64,000 nucleotides of DNA from a bacterium (GCA_016125085.1 WGMM01000041.1:1-64000); one strand, 5' to 3'; shown: positions 18,883 through 29,673, numbered from the stretch's first letter. Numbers and translations are program-made. Notes: generated by a model from the letters alone, not told the origin.

Positions 18883-20226
18883 ATGATGATCGACGTGACC
18901 AATTTCGGTGCCGCTGGCGACGGCAAGACCGACGACACCGAGTCGCTCCAACATGCCGTGGACATGGGCGGAGGCACGCTCGAATTCCCGCCCGGCACGT
19001 TCGTGATCAACAAGCCGATCGAGGTCGATCTGGCCAAAGTCGGCCCGTTCGGCATTCGTGGGGCCGCCGGCACGACGGCCGTCGTCATGAATGGCCCGGG
19101 CCCGGCCTTCCGAATCAGAGGCACACACGAAGGCACGGCCGCACCCGAAAGCTGGACGGACCAGACCCGGTTCAGGGAACGCTTCCCGACGATCTCCGAC
19201 ATCGAAATCCGCGGCGGCCACCCGGACGCCGTCGGCATCGAATTCGTGAAGGCCGCCAAGCCGACGATCCGCAACGTGCTCATTCGCTTCTGCCGCACGG
19301 GCATTCACTTGCGCGAACGGAACCGGGATGTGCTCATCGCCGATTCGCACATTTACGACAACGCCGATTACGGGATCTTTCTCGATCACGTCAACTTGCA
19401 CCAGATGAACGTCTGCGGCTGCCACATCAGCTACAACAAGGGTGCCGCGATCGCGATGGTGGGGGGCGACCTGCACAATATCCAGATCACGGGCAACGAC
19501 ATCGAATATAGCCACAGCCCCGATTTTCTGCGGCCAGGCTCGGCCGAGATCGAGATCGACGCCCGCGAAGGCGTGGCCAGCGAGATCACGATCGCCTCGA
19601 ACACGATCCAGGCCCGGAAGTCGGTCGACGGGGCCAATATCCGCATCCGGGGCACCATCGGGGCCGACGCGTTTCCGTCCGTCCGGCTGATCACGATCAC
19701 GGCCAACGTGATCGGCTCGCAGGAGTCTTCGATCGTTCTGGACAAAGCCCAGCGTGTCACCATCACGGGCAATACGATCTACGACGGCCACAAAATCGGC
19801 CTGATCGCCACGGATTGCGACGGCCTGGCCATCTCGGCCAACGTGCACGGCTGGTCGCACGCGGCCGACAAGCCGCGCCCGGACCATTACGAATTCCGCC
19901 GCTGCGTGGGCCTGAGCGTCGCGGGCGAGGTCTTCCAGACCGTCGGCGGCGAAACGGCAGTGATTTCGCTCTACGAATGCCGGGGCGCAACGCTGGGGAA
20001 TCTGGTGGTTCGCGATGCAGCGGCGCGTGGCATTTACCTGGAACGCTGCGAAGATATCGCGATCACCGGCTGTGCGATCGCCGGCAAGCCGGGGCAAACG
20101 CTGGCCGCCGCGATCGAGGCGACGCCCGATTGCCGAAACCTGGCCATCGTGGGCAACGTCGCCCGGGGCGGACCGATCAAGTGCGAAGCGGCAAGCGGGC
20201 AGGTGGGGAATAATCAGGTGGGATGA
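18883..20226 (+). CDS. Right-handed parallel beta-helix / pectate-lyase-like protein
   Basis: DVTNFGAAGDGKTDDTESLQHAVD start, repeated ITGN/I-x-NT rungs. Confidence 0.85.
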   Translation: MMIDVTNFGAAGDGKTDDTESLQHAVDMGGGTLEFPPGTFVINKPIEVDLAKVGPFGIRGAAGTTAVVMNGPGPAFRIRGTHEGTAAPESWTDQTRFRERFPTISDIEIRGGHPDAVGIEFVKAAKPTIRNVLIRFCRTGIHLRERNRDVLIADSHIYDNADYGIFLDHVNLHQMNVCGCHISYNKGAAIAMVGGDLHNIQITGNDIEYSHSPDFLRPGSAEIEIDAREGVASEITIASNTIQARKSVDGANIRIRGTIGADAFPSVRLITITANVIGSQESSIVLDKAQRVTITGNTIYDGHKIGLIATDCDGLAISANVHGWSHAADKPRPDHYEFRRCVGLSVAGEVFQTVGGETAVISLYECRGATLGNLVVRDAAARGIYLERCEDIAITGCAIAGKPGQTLAAAIEATPDCRNLAIVGNVARGGPIKCEAASGQVGNNQVG

Positions 20227-20316
20227 GGTTATGGAATTTCGAGTGCATGTTGTGAAGATTCGATCGAGGTTCGAGGTCGAATCGATTCGAAGTGGATATC
20301 AATGGCGACTTCATTT

Positions 20317-22704
20317 TTATTTCGCGACGTTCGAATCCCCATCCACCGGACCGCCGATCCAGTTCGGGTCGGTGTAGCCGGATCGCAGCATCACTTCGCG
20401 CAGGGTTTTGCCGTGGCGGATCAGGATTTCCACGCCTTCGGCCAGCCCCTCCGGCCGGGCCCGGAAGAGAATGCCCGAGAAATCGCGGCCGGCTTCGGGC
20501 TTGTCGTATCGGGTCAACACGGCCAGCAGCCGTTTCGAGGGATCGCTCAGGTTCGTGTCGGTCAATTTCGGCACGGTGCCCGATTTCGAAATCGCCACAA
20601 GTTGCGTGGCTGCTGCTCGCAACACTTCCGGATCGTTTGCTGCCCATTCGAACATCGGTTCGTTCACGGCCAGGTTCGGGGCAGCGTCCAGGCCGTCGCC
20701 CCAGAACCGGGCCAGGGCTGGCGAAAGCTTGCGAGCCCATTCCGGCGCGTTCGGCTTCGGTTTCGGCGATCGATCCGGGGCATCGCACATCAATTGCAAT
20801 GCCCAGGCCCGGCTTACGGCGTCCGGATCCATTACGGCCAGAGCCCGGGCACCCGAAAGCTGCTTCGGGCGGCTTTCGTACCAGGGTTTCATCACGAACA
20901 AGGCCCGCGTGAAGGCGAGGGCTTTGCTGTCATGCGTCAGCAGCCACATGTAAGTGAATCGGTCCATGCTCTTCGCGCCCAGGACGATGTCGGGCCGCAG
21001 CCTGCCTTCGTCCTGATGCTGCTGAATGACCATCGTCGGATTCGAAAGATCGTTGGCGAATTGAATTTCAGCCCCTTCAGGCAGCTTCGCATTGATCTCG
21101 GCCAGCACTTCGGGAGTGAGGGCGTCGTACCAGTAAGTCAGCTCATAACCCTTACGCCAGGCATTGGCGGCACCGCCGATCGCTTCGTTGTAATACGAAA
21201 GCTCATAGGGGTGGATCGACACGAGCTGCCACAGGCTGGCCAGAACCACGACCGACCCCGGAATCGCCGTCAGCCGGGCGTTCGACCGCCCAATTCTGCG
21301 GCCAAGCGCCACCGCCCCCCAGCCCGCGAACGCGGACAGGAAGAAGAACACGGGCAACATGAGCCGGACGCCGTCGTGGGCCGGCACGCGGAACATCCGG
21401 GCCAGAACCGGCACGAACATGTGCAGGGCGAAATAGGCGGGCAGGCGATCCGTGCGAATCCGCCCGAAGCCCCAGAAAAGCCCGACAGCGGCTGCGGCCA
21501 GAGTGAGCACGGGCACCGTCACCGCGATCAGCAGAAAGCCGTTATGCCACGGCAGCGAGTATTCGTAAATCTTGCCCAAATAGAGGATTTGTATGTTCGG
21601 CAGGGCGCCCTGGCGATCGGTGTTGATCTGATAGTAATGGGCCAGCCGGGGCAGGGTGCGCACCCACCAGGCCGGGTTGCCGGCCCAGGCGATGACGGGC
21701 GCCAGGGCGGCCGAGGCCGTGATGGTTTCCAGCGTGGGGCGATTTTCAGCGAAGAATCGAGAACGATGCGCCAGCGCCCGGCCGAGGCCTCTGCGTGTCA
21801 GCCAGATGACCAGCGGCACGGCCAGGATCCAGTCGGGCAGGTTCTGTGCAGGGTTGTGGACGAACAATTCGACGCGGCCGGGGGGCGGAAATTGCCCGGC
21901 CAGGCGGCGGATTTCGACGAGCGTCAGCCCCATGACGGCAAGCTGGGGAACGAGCGTCAAGAGAGCGTCCAGCAAGGATTTGCGGTCGATGCCGCGCCAG
22001 CGGGCCATAACGGTCCAGAGCACCAGCGGGCCGACGACGAACACGGCCGCCATCTTCTGGACGAACGCCAGCCCCAGCAGCACGCCCACTGCAATCCGCC
22101 ATTTGCCGCCACGTGGCTCGTAAATCCCTTTCCAGAAGGCGATTGCGGTCATCGACCACAGCAGCATGCCGGGCATGTCGGTGCCGGCCACATGGGCGTC
22201 TCCGAACGGGCGGGGCATGAACAGGAGCGTCGCAGCCGCGATGCCGCCGACGAGTGCCGAATAACGCCTGGTCAGAAAGGCAAAGAGCAGGGTGACGCAG
22301 CCGGCGAATTCGAAGATCGAAGCCAGCCGCCGGCCGACGATGTCGTTCGTCCAGCCCCCGAAAAGGCCGTTAGTGAGCAGGCTGAGCTGGCCAGAAAGCG
22401 TCGGGTGAAAGTTCACGCCGAAGTGGCCGTAGGGCCAGTAGTAATGAAGCGTGTCGGGGTCGATGAGGGGCTTGAAGTCGTCCCACGACCGCACGGCGAA
22501 AACCCGTTCCCACCACTGGGCGGAAAGGAGCTGGCTGTAGCGATAGGCCGGCTCGTCCCACGTCAGGCCCAGGTCGCCGGCGGTCGGCAAAAGGGCCGCC
22601 AGACTGACGATCGCGATCAGCAGGCTACCCTTCCAAACACCTTTGGCTACAGGACTTATGGGCTGCTCTCGTTCTGGGGCCAGGTTTTCGGTCGTGGCGT
22701 TCAT
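20317..22704 (-). CDS. Glycosyltransferase family 39-like membrane protein
   Basis: TWDEPAYRY N-terminal acidic motif, polytopic. Confidence 0.8.
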   Translation of the reverse strand: MNATTENLAPEREQPISPVAKGVWKGSLLIAIVSLAALLPTAGDLGLTWDEPAYRYSQLLSAQWWERVFAVRSWDDFKPLIDPDTLHYYWPYGHFGVNFHPTLSGQLSLLTNGLFGGWTNDIVGRRLASIFEFAGCVTLLFAFLTRRYSALVGGIAAATLLFMPRPFGDAHVAGTDMPGMLLWSMTAIAFWKGIYEPRGGKWRIAVGVLLGLAFVQKMAAVFVVGPLVLWTVMARWRGIDRKSLLDALLTLVPQLAVMGLTLVEIRRLAGQFPPPGRVELFVHNPAQNLPDWILAVPLVIWLTRRGLGRALAHRSRFFAENRPTLETITASAALAPVIAWAGNPAWWVRTLPRLAHYYQINTDRQGALPNIQILYLGKIYEYSLPWHNGFLLIAVTVPVLTLAAAAVGLFWGFGRIRTDRLPAYFALHMFVPVLARMFRVPAHDGVRLMLPVFFFLSAFAGWGAVALGRRIGRSNARLTAIPGSVVVLASLWQLVSIHPYELSYYNEAIGGAANAWRKGYELTYWYDALTPEVLAEINAKLPEGAEIQFANDLSNPTMVIQQHQDEGRLRPDIVLGAKSMDRFTYMWLLTHDSKALAFTRALFVMKPWYESRPKQLSGARALAVMDPDAVSRAWALQLMCDAPDRSPKPKPNAPEWARKLSPALARFWGDGLDAAPNLAVNEPMFEWAANDPEVLRAAATQLVAISKSGTVPKLTDTNLSDPSKRLLAVLTRYDKPEAGRDFSGILFRARPEGLAEGVEILIRHGKTLREVMLRSGYTDPNWIGGPVDGDSNVAK

Positions 22705-24398
22705 GGTTGTATCGGGGCGGCGGAAGCGCCTGCCTTTTTCCAGGTCTGGAGGACTTCGTCCATGTCATAAACCGCCGTCAGCCAGACGCCCGATTTTTCG
22801 TAAACGTAAGCAGGTTTCAGGTCATGAATCACGGCACGATCCTTTTCCGACCAGTTCCCGGGGCGGTTCTGCATCACGAGCCAGCGATAGACGCCGGGCG
22901 TCAACGGGTTGACGTCGGGCCTGAGCTGTCCCGTGCGGTTCAGGTACAGAAACGACGTCGGGAAGCCCACGAACGCGATCTTCCGATCCGGCGGCGTGTT
23001 CCGGTTCAGCCAGTCGATCGTCTCGTGCGTCAGTCCGTCCCAATAGTAAGTCGGCTCCATGCCCAGCTTTGCGGCCCCGGACAATCCGCCCACGGCTGGC
23101 GAGAAATACGAGAGCGGCACAGGCATCATCAGAGCCATCGAAACGAACGATTCGGCCATGATCGGAACAGCGATGACCCACGCCAAATTTGCCCGACTCG
23201 AACGAATCGCCGAAACCGCAATTCCTGCCAGAACCGTGACGACTCCAAGGCCCGCGACGAACTGGCGGACGCCATCATGCCCCGGCGTGTGCGGCATGGC
23301 ACGGAGCCCGGTCGGAATGGCCCACGAAATCAGGAGAATCGCTACGAACCGGCGAGTCGGCGTGTTACGAAGCCCGGAGAACGCCCCCAGAGCCGCCGCT
23401 ACGAGCGTCAGAACCGGCATGGTCATCGCCGTCAGAACGAGCGCATTGGACCACGGCAGCGATTCCTTGGGCGTGACGTAAACCTTGCCCAAATAGAGTG
23501 TTTCGATCGCGATCGTCTGCCCCCGGGTCAGGTTCGATCGGAAGAACCGGATCGGCCCTTCGATCGGCTCGCACCACCAGGAGGGGTTGATCACGTAAAT
23601 AGCGACGACGGCGACGATTCCAGCCACGATCAGGCCACGGATGTCGGCTCGGCGAAACCCCGAAATCGCAACAGCCGCCGCGATCGGCAAGGCCAGGAAG
23701 TATCCGCTGAGCTTGGTCGACATCGCCGCGCCGAGGATGATGCCGGTGAGAATCCAGAACCAGGTCGACTTCCTGCCCTCTGCGGTTCGCCCGGTCGCCT
23801 CGATAGCGCAGAGGGTGCCGAGAATCCAGAGCGAATTGAGCAGGCCGTCGTATGTCGCATAATGTGCCAAGCCAAAGACTTGCGGCGAAGTCGCCCAGCA
23901 TGTGGCGGAAACGAGCCCGGCGACCGTTCCGAAACGCCGGGCGATCGCCAGATACACGAACGCCGCGGCCAGCGCATGCATGGCCATCGTGCCGAAGCGG
24001 GCCCTGGCGAGAGGCTCACGCCAGGGCGTGACGACATCGCCGGCCAGCGCGACCCAGGCGTAAAACGGCGGGTGGCCGTGGGGCTCTTCGCGGGCGAACG
24101 GCCAGAACCAGCCGATGACGCGGGAGTCGAACAGCAGGTTCCAGCGGCTGGCAAGCTGGTTCGGCGCAGGCGGCCTGAGCCCCTGCTGCTGAACCAGTTC
24201 GATTTGCGGGGGTGTCCAGGTTCGGGCGAAACCGGGCGGGTCGGCCAGGGCCGAAAACCAGAGCCGGACGCGTTCGACCCGGCCGAGCGTATAGCCTTCG
24301 TCCCAGACGATGGCCATCTTCGGCTCGGTCAAGACCAGCAGGCCGAGGGTGGCCAGACCAACAATTGTCGCCAGTCGTCGGTCCGGCACGTTCTGCAA
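22701..24398 (-). CDS. Glycosyltransferase family 39-like membrane protein
   Basis: VWDEGYTLGR motif, polytopic; similar to the downstream paralogue (LYLGKVY..PWSNALVLTAMTMPVLTL versus LYLGKIYEYSLPWHNGFLLIAVTVPVLTL). Confidence 0.8.
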   Translation of the reverse strand: MQNVPDRRLATIVGLATLGLLVLTEPKMAIVWDEGYTLGRVERVRLWFSALADPPGFARTWTPPQIELVQQQGLRPPAPNQLASRWNLLFDSRVIGWFWPFAREEPHGHPPFYAWVALAGDVVTPWREPLARARFGTMAMHALAAAFVYLAIARRFGTVAGLVSATCWATSPQVFGLAHYATYDGLLNSLWILGTLCAIEATGRTAEGRKSTWFWILTGIILGAAMSTKLSGYFLALPIAAAVAISGFRRADIRGLIVAGIVAVVAIYVINPSWWCEPIEGPIRFFRSNLTRGQTIAIETLYLGKVYVTPKESLPWSNALVLTAMTMPVLTLVAAALGAFSGLRNTPTRRFVAILLISWAIPTGLRAMPHTPGHDGVRQFVAGLGVVTVLAGIAVSAIRSSRANLAWVIAVPIMAESFVSMALMMPVPLSYFSPAVGGLSGAAKLGMEPTYYWDGLTHETIDWLNRNTPPDRKIAFVGFPTSFLYLNRTGQLRPDVNPLTPGVYRWLVMQNRPGNWSEKDRAVIHDLKPAYVYEKSGVWLTAVYDMDEVLQTWKKAGASAAPIQP

Positions 24399-24422
24399 CC
24401 CCGGGCTTTCAGGTCAAGTCGG

Positions 24423-25817
24423 TCAGGCCGATTCCTTCTTGCGGGATTCCTTGGTCGGCTTGGCCGGCGGGGGTTCCGCCTGGTCCAGCAGCCCGGCTTC
24501 CTTCCGAACCACTTCGGCCGTCACGACATAAGGGCCCTTGAACTTCTCGACCCGTTCGGGCAGTTCGTACATGGGCTCCAGCATGATCTCTTCGACGATC
24601 GAACGCAGGCCCCGGGCACCGGTGTCCTTGGACTTCGCCTTGCGGGCGATTTCGACCAAGGCATCCTCGGTGAATTCCAGCGTCGCGCCTTCCATGTCGA
24701 ACAGCTTCTTATACTGCTTGACGATCGCGTTCTTGGGATCCTTGAGGATCTTGACGAGCGCCTCTTCCGTCAGCGGCATCAGCGGGCAGATCACGGGCAG
24801 ACGGCCGATGAATTCGGGAATCAGGCCGAATTCGAGGAGGTCGTCCGAGGTGACGCGGTCAAGAAGATCGGCCACTTCGCGGGCTTCGTCCTTCTGGGCC
24901 GGGCCGGCACCGAAACCGATCGACTTGCGGCCGATCCGCTTGCTGATGATCTGGTCCAGGCCGACGAACGTGCCACCGCAGATGAACAGGATATTCGACG
25001 TATCCATCTGGATATACTGCTGTTCAGGATGCTTGCGTCCGCCCTGGGGCGGCACGTTGGCCGTGGTGCCTTCGAGCATCTTCAGCAGGGCCTGCTGCAC
25101 GCCTTCGCCGGAGACGTCCCGCGTGATCGACACGTTGTGGTTCGTCTTGCCGATCTTGTCGATTTCGTCGATGTAGACGATCCCTCGCTGGGCGGCTTCG
25201 ATGTCGAAGTCCGCGGCGTGCAGGAGTTTGAGCAGGATGTTCTCGACGTCCTCGCCCACGTAGCCGGCTTCGGTCAGCGTCGTCGCGTCACCGATGGCGA
25301 AGGGCACGTTCAGAATGCGGGCCAAAGTCTTGGCCAGCAAGGTCTTGCCGGATCCGGTGGGGCCGATGAGCAGAATGTTCGACTTGTCCAGCTCGACTTC
25401 GCTCTCGCTGTTCTCTTCTTCGTGGATCAGCCGCTTGTAATGGTTGTGAACGGCGACCGAGAGCACTTTTTTGGCCCGGTCCTGACCGATCACGTAGGCG
25501 TCCAGGTGTTCCTTGATCTCTCGCGGGGTCGGAATGTCGGTGAAGAGCGTCTTGGGTACGCCCCGCCGCTTCTTTTCCTGGTCGAGGATCGACTGGCACA
25601 GCTCGATGCACTCGCCGCAGATGTAAACGTCGCTCGGGCCTTCCACGAGCGGTCCGACGTCGCGGAAGCTCTTGCGGCAGAACGAGCAGTTCGCGTTCTT
25701 CTTGTTCGTACCACCGCCCGAACCGCCGTTTCCGGAACCATTGCCGGTTCCGCCCGTTCCGCCACGACGGCCGGATCCCGACCCTTGACCACCGGCGACG
25801 TCCTTACCTGTCAGCAT
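24423..25817 (-). CDS. clpX: ATP-dependent Clp protease ATP-binding subunit ClpX
   Basis: Zinc finger [15 protein letters not shown], Walker A GPTGSGKT, Walker [20 protein letters not shown]. Confidence 0.97.
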   Translation of the reverse strand: MLTGKDVAGGQGSGSGRRGGTGGTGNGSGNGGSGGGTNKKNANCSFCRKSFRDVGPLVEGPSDVYICGECIELCQSILDQEKKRRGVPKTLFTDIPTPREIKEHLDAYVIGQDRAKKVLSVAVHNHYKRLIHEEENSESEVELDKSNILLIGPTGSGKTLLAKTLARILNVPFAIGDATTLTEAGYVGEDVENILLKLLHAADFDIEAAQRGIVYIDEIDKIGKTNHNVSITRDVSGEGVQQALLKMLEGTTANVPPQGGRKHPEQQYIQMDTSNILFICGGTFVGLDQIISKRIGRKSIGFGAGPAQKDEAREVADLLDRVTSDDLLEFGLIPEFIGRLPVICPLMPLTEEALVKILKDPKNAIVKQYKKLFDMEGATLEFTEDALVEIARKAKSKDTGARGLRSIVEEIMLEPMYELPERVEKFKGPYVVTAEVVRKEAGLLDQAEPPPAKPTKESRKKESA

Positions 25818-26154
25818 GACTGGTCCTTTCCGCTCCCCGATTCGACTCCGTTCCGCATCCGACAAAATCGCCCAGCTTTCCCGAGACGCCCAGGTTTCGG
25901 AAAACTATCCGTTACGACGGAACGATGTGCATGAGGTGTGGCACTGAATTTGATCGTTCTCGGCGACCGACCGCTTCCGCAAGGTTGGTTTCGACATTTC
26001 CGGCGGTTCGTTTCGATCGTTCGGACGGCATCGTTCAATCGTAAGCGAATGTGGAGTTTTGGGCAAGGTCGGCTTCTTCCACGAAGTCGACCGGATACTA
26101 TCTCCCAAAATCCGCAGTCCAACAGCGAATTCAGGAAAAACCTGCGAAATATTC

Positions 26155-27447
26155 TCAAAAGTCCACTTTTCGCAACACCTTGCGATGTGCGGAAGGCATC
26201 GTCAGTTTCTTCATGTCATCGTGGCTCACGAATCGGGCCGATTTCCAGCCGTCCGGGCAATTCGGTGTGTCATGTCTGCGGCCAGTTTCCCGAACGCTTC
26301 CGAACATCACCTGAAGAAACATCTTATAGCGAGTGACGACGTAGTTGACCGTGACCCGGGGGGCAGGTTCGACGTCCACCGAATCAAGCCCAAAAAGATG
26401 TCCGACCGCTTGCGGAATTTTTTCCGGTGTTGCGATCGACGCACCAAGTGATGCACGCCTGGCCGGGTCGGCTCCCGAGATCCAGAACGTCGGCAGTTCC
26501 CAGAACGACGACCAGAGCCCCGTTTCGGGCCTTTCCAGCAGGAGAATCGAACGGTCGGATGCTCGTGTCAGCACCACGGCCGCCTCCTCTCCGGGGGTCG
26601 GTGGCTTGCGGGCCAGGCGAACCGGGATCGATTCGGTCAGCCCTTCGCGATTCGCGACGCAGAAATCGGCGATCGGGCAATGCGAGCAATCCGGATTTCT
26701 TGGCGTGCAGACTTCGGCCCCCAGGTCCATGAGTGCCTGGTTGAACGTGCCGGGGTCGTCGGGGCTCACGAGCGATTCGGCTGTCGCCCAAAGCCGCTTC
26801 TGGGCCGATCCGCTCGTGACTTCCTCTTTCGTACCGGTCAGGCGAGCCAGGAGCCGGATCGTATTCGCTTCGAGGATCGGGGCCGGCTGGTCGAACGCGA
26901 ACGAACGGACCGCGCCGGCGATGTATCGCCCCACACCCGGCAAGCTCAGAAGGTCGGCTTCATCGGCCGGAATCGTGCCGCCGAAACGGTCGGTCACCTC
27001 GCGGGCCATCTGGTGCAGCTGCCGTGCCCGGCGATAATACCCCAGGCCTTCCCAGTGCTTGAGCACGTCAGGTTCAGGTGCCCCTGCCAGGGATTCGACC
27101 GTCGGGAACCGGGCCAGGAACTTGTGATAGTAGGGTATGACGGCACTCACGGTCGTCTGCACCAGCATCATTTCCGAAACCAGGACGCGGTAAGGGTCAT
27201 GGCGATCGTCCCGCCAGGGCAGGTTTCGGCCGGAATGGGCATGCCAGCCGAGCACGGCCTCGCGAATGGCGTTCAGGTCGGCCTGATTCGAATTCCGGTC
27301 CACAGCTTCGATCACTCTCTTCCTTCTCGATGATAAGATGCCGCCCACGGCACCGAAGGCATTGTGCGAAAAGATACTGGTCAGGTCGAGTCTCCGGACG
27401 AATTCGTTCACGAATCCGGGCCAGTTCGAAAGCCGGCTTGCGAGCAC
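26155..27447 (-). CDS. mutY: A/G-specific adenine glycosylase MutY
   Basis: LPWRDDRHDPYRVLVSEMMLVQTTV, LPGVGRYIAGAV, FeS motif C-x6-C-x2-C-x5-C (CTPRNPDCSHCPIADFC); exact start uncertain. Confidence 0.93.
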   Translation of the reverse strand: MLASRLSNWPGFVNEFVRRLDLTSIFSHNAFGAVGGILSSRRKRVIEAVDRNSNQADLNAIREAVLGWHAHSGRNLPWRDDRHDPYRVLVSEMMLVQTTVSAVIPYYHKFLARFPTVESLAGAPEPDVLKHWEGLGYYRRARQLHQMAREVTDRFGGTIPADEADLLSLPGVGRYIAGAVRSFAFDQPAPILEANTIRLLARLTGTKEEVTSGSAQKRLWATAESLVSPDDPGTFNQALMDLGAEVCTPRNPDCSHCPIADFCVANREGLTESIPVRLARKPPTPGEEAAVVLTRASDRSILLLERPETGLWSSFWELPTFWISGADPARRASLGASIATPEKIPQAVGHLFGLDSVDVEPAPRVTVNYVVTRYKMFLQVMFGSVRETGRRHDTPNCPDGWKSARFVSHDDMKKLTMPSAHRKVLRKVDF

Positions 27448-27497
27448 GCGCCAGCAGGATCTTTTCGCTGATCCTCATAGCTTCGTCATTCCCTAAA

Positions 27498-27524
27498 ATT
27501 TCAATAATCAAATCTTATTGAAAT
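27498..27524. promoter_or_regulatory. AT-rich inverted repeat in a divergent promoter region
   Basis: ATTTCAATAA-tcaaatc-TTATTGAAAT, perfect 10 bp arms. Confidence 0.6.
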
Positions 27525-27543
27525 CTCGAAAATGCAGTTTGAA

Positions 27544-27559
27544 ATCCCGTTTGCGGGAT
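27544..27559. promoter_or_regulatory. Short hairpin upstream of sigma factor gene
   Basis: ATCCCG-tttg-CGGGAT. Confidence 0.45.
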
Positions 27560-27651
27560 GTAGATTCCTTCTGGCTGGATGAACGAAATTGAAATCGCCA
27601 CTGAAGACCGCCGCACTGAAGATTTCGAATCGAACCGCAGGAACGAACGCC

Positions 27652-28380
27652 ATGAGAATGCAACCATCGAATCCGCTGGGGAACCGGAGCGGAAAGTCTC
27701 GTACCGCCGCCGAGCCTCTGGACGACAAGCGCCGAGACCTGGCCGCGAAGTATATGCCGCTGGCTTTGTCGATCGCACGGAAGTTTTCGGTCAACTGGTC
27801 CTGGATGAAGGACGAAATGGAATCGGCGGCGCTGGTCGCGCTGGTCGAGGCGGCACGCACGTTCGACCCGGGCCGCAAAGTCAAATTCTCGACATTTCTG
27901 CGGAAGCGTCTGATCGGGGCACTTCTGGACACGCGCCGGCAGATGTGTCAGTCGTTCGCGAGGGTTGAAGATGCCGACAGCGACGATCAGGAGTTCGGCT
28001 GGTTGAAGACCAAGTCGCTTTCGAATCTGAGCCCTGAGGAGGTCATCGATTACGAAGGGCGGCTTGTCGATCCGTTGAGCCTGCGTGAGGACGGCCCGAT
28101 TTACGAAGTGCACGACTTTTTGCGGTCGGAGTTCCGCATTCTGCCGAGCCGGCATCGTGAAGTGATGGACGCCCTTTACCTGCGGCATCAGACTTACGAG
28201 GAACTTACGGTTTCGCTGCAATGTTCGAAATCGCGGCTGATCGCCGTGCACCGCGAGTCGATCGACATGCTGATCGAGAACCGGCGCAATCCGCCGATCG
28301 ACGTCCGGCGGACACGCCAGCGGCGTCAGGCCAGAACGGGCTTTTCGGCCAAAACGGAGCCGAATCGGGAAATGCCCTGA
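27652..28380 (+). CDS. RNA polymerase sigma factor (sigma-70 family)
   Basis: Region 2-like KYMPLALSIARKFSVNW..ALVALVEAARTFDPGRKVKFSTFLRKRLIGALLD; C-terminal HTH-like region. Confidence 0.85.
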   Translation: MRMQPSNPLGNRSGKSRTAAEPLDDKRRDLAAKYMPLALSIARKFSVNWSWMKDEMESAALVALVEAARTFDPGRKVKFSTFLRKRLIGALLDTRRQMCQSFARVEDADSDDQEFGWLKTKSLSNLSPEEVIDYEGRLVDPLSLREDGPIYEVHDFLRSEFRILPSRHREVMDALYLRHQTYEELTVSLQCSKSRLIAVHRESIDMLIENRRNPPIDVRRTRQRRQARTGFSAKTEPNREMP

Positions 28381-28429
28381 GGCCTCGCCCGATTCGATGA
28401 GAAATGACAGCCGGTTCGAATTCGGATCG

Positions 28430-28458
28430 TCCTCCCCGCGTAACGAATGCGGGGAGGA
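28430..28458. terminator. Bidirectional terminator hairpin
   Basis: TCCTCCCCGC-gtaacgaat-GCGGGGAGGA between convergent genes. Confidence 0.7.
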
Positions 28459-28473
28459 TTTCGAAATTGCGGA

Positions 28474-29673
28474 TCAGGCGGCCCGGGTGGTCCGGCGTTC
28501 GCCGAAGTAGCGGGCGATCGACCGCACGACATGTTCCTGGGCTTCGGCGGAAAGCTCGGGATACATCGGCAGGGCAAGGGTCTCTTTGGCGGCGGCCTCC
28601 GCGATGGGGAAGTCGCCGGGGCCGTAACCCAGGCTGCTGAAGCACTTCTGCAGGTGCAGCGGCACGGGATAGTAGATTTCGGACCCGATCTTGCGAGCCG
28701 CGAGCGATTCCTTCAGGGCGTCGCGCTGATTGTCGCGGACGCGAACCACGAACTGGTTGAAGACGTGGAACCGGCCTTCGACTTCCGTCGGCAGGACGAG
28801 CACATCGTCCTTCAGGTGCTTCGCGAAAAGCTCATGATATCGGCGTGCCACTTCGCGCCGGGCCTGGGCCCAGTCGTCAAGATGACGCAGCTTCACCCGC
28901 AGCACGGCGGCCTGAAGCGAATCCAGGCGGGAATTGAAACCCACTTCGTGGTGGTAGTAGCGGGGCTCCATGCCGTGCACGCGAATGCGGGCCATGCGCT
29001 TGCCCAGGGCTTCGTCGTGCGTGGTGATCATGCCGCCATCGCCGAAGCCGCCGAGATTCTTCGACGGATAGAAGCTGAACGCGGCGACTTCGCCGAGATT
29101 GCCCGTTCGCAGGCCACGGTATTCGGCACCGATCGCCTGGGCCGAATCCTCGAGAACCGGCAGGCCATGCTCCTGAGCGATCCGCCGGATCGGTTCCATT
29201 TCCGCGGTCTGGCCGTAGAGGTGCACGGGCAGCAGTACGCGGGTTTTGTCGGTGATGGCGGCTTCGATCAGAGCGGGATCGATGTTGTATGTGACCGGGT
29301 CGATATCGACGAAGACCGGCTTCGCGCCGGTACGCCAGATGGCTCCGGCCGTGGCGAAGAACGAGTAGGGTGTGGTGACGACTTCATCACCGGGGCCAAT
29401 TTCCCAGGCCAGCAGCGGAATCAGCAGGGCGTCCGATCCCGAGGCACAGCCGATGCCATAAGGCGCCTGGCAGTAATCGGCCATTTCGGCTTCCAGCCCG
29501 GAGACTTCGGGGCCGAGCACGAAAGCCTGATCGCGCATGATGCGCAGGACCAGCGGTTCGACCTCGTCGCGGATCGTTTCGTACTGGGCCTTCAGATCGA
29601 GTGCCGGAACCGGGCGGTCGCCCCAGGCTTCGGTACGTTCCAGACTCACGGTGGGTTCAGACATCGTCGGCAC
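28474..29673 (-). CDS. DegT/DnrJ/EryC1/StrS family aminotransferase
   Basis: IGCASGSDALLIPLLA, VLEDSAQAIGAEYRG, AAFSFYPSKNLGGFGDGGMI (PLP Lys). Confidence 0.95.
   Translation of the reverse strand: MPTMSEPTVSLERTEAWGDRPVPALDLKAQYETIRDEVEPLVLRIMRDQAFVLGPEVSGLEAEMADYCQAPYGIGCASGSDALLIPLLAWEIGPGDEVVTTPYSFFATAGAIWRTGAKPVFVDIDPVTYNIDPALIEAAITDKTRVLLPVHLYGQTAEMEPIRRIAQEHGLPVLEDSAQAIGAEYRGLRTGNLGEVAAFSFYPSKNLGGFGDGGMITTHDEALGKRMARIRVHGMEPRYYHHEVGFNSRLDSLQAAVLRVKLRHLDDWAQARREVARRYHELFAKHLKDDVLVLPTEVEGRFHVFNQFVVRVRDNQRDALKESLAARKIGSEIYYPVPLHLQKCFSSLGYGPGDFPIAEAAAKETLALPMYPELSAEAQEHVVRSIARYFGERRTTRAA

Noticed and set aside
20302-22770. 822 aa plus-strand ORF
   Set aside because: Antisense shadow of the GT39 gene at 20317-22704.
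22707-25934. 1075 aa plus-strand ORF
   Set aside because: Lies antisense to a GT39 gene and clpX with clear domain motifs; composition (R/D/Q/G rich, no motifs) is typical of a GC-skewed shadow ORF.
28406-28460. Possible tRNA-like ggttcgaattc segment
   Set aside because: No acceptor stem or anticodon arm can be built; it precedes a simple terminator hairpin.
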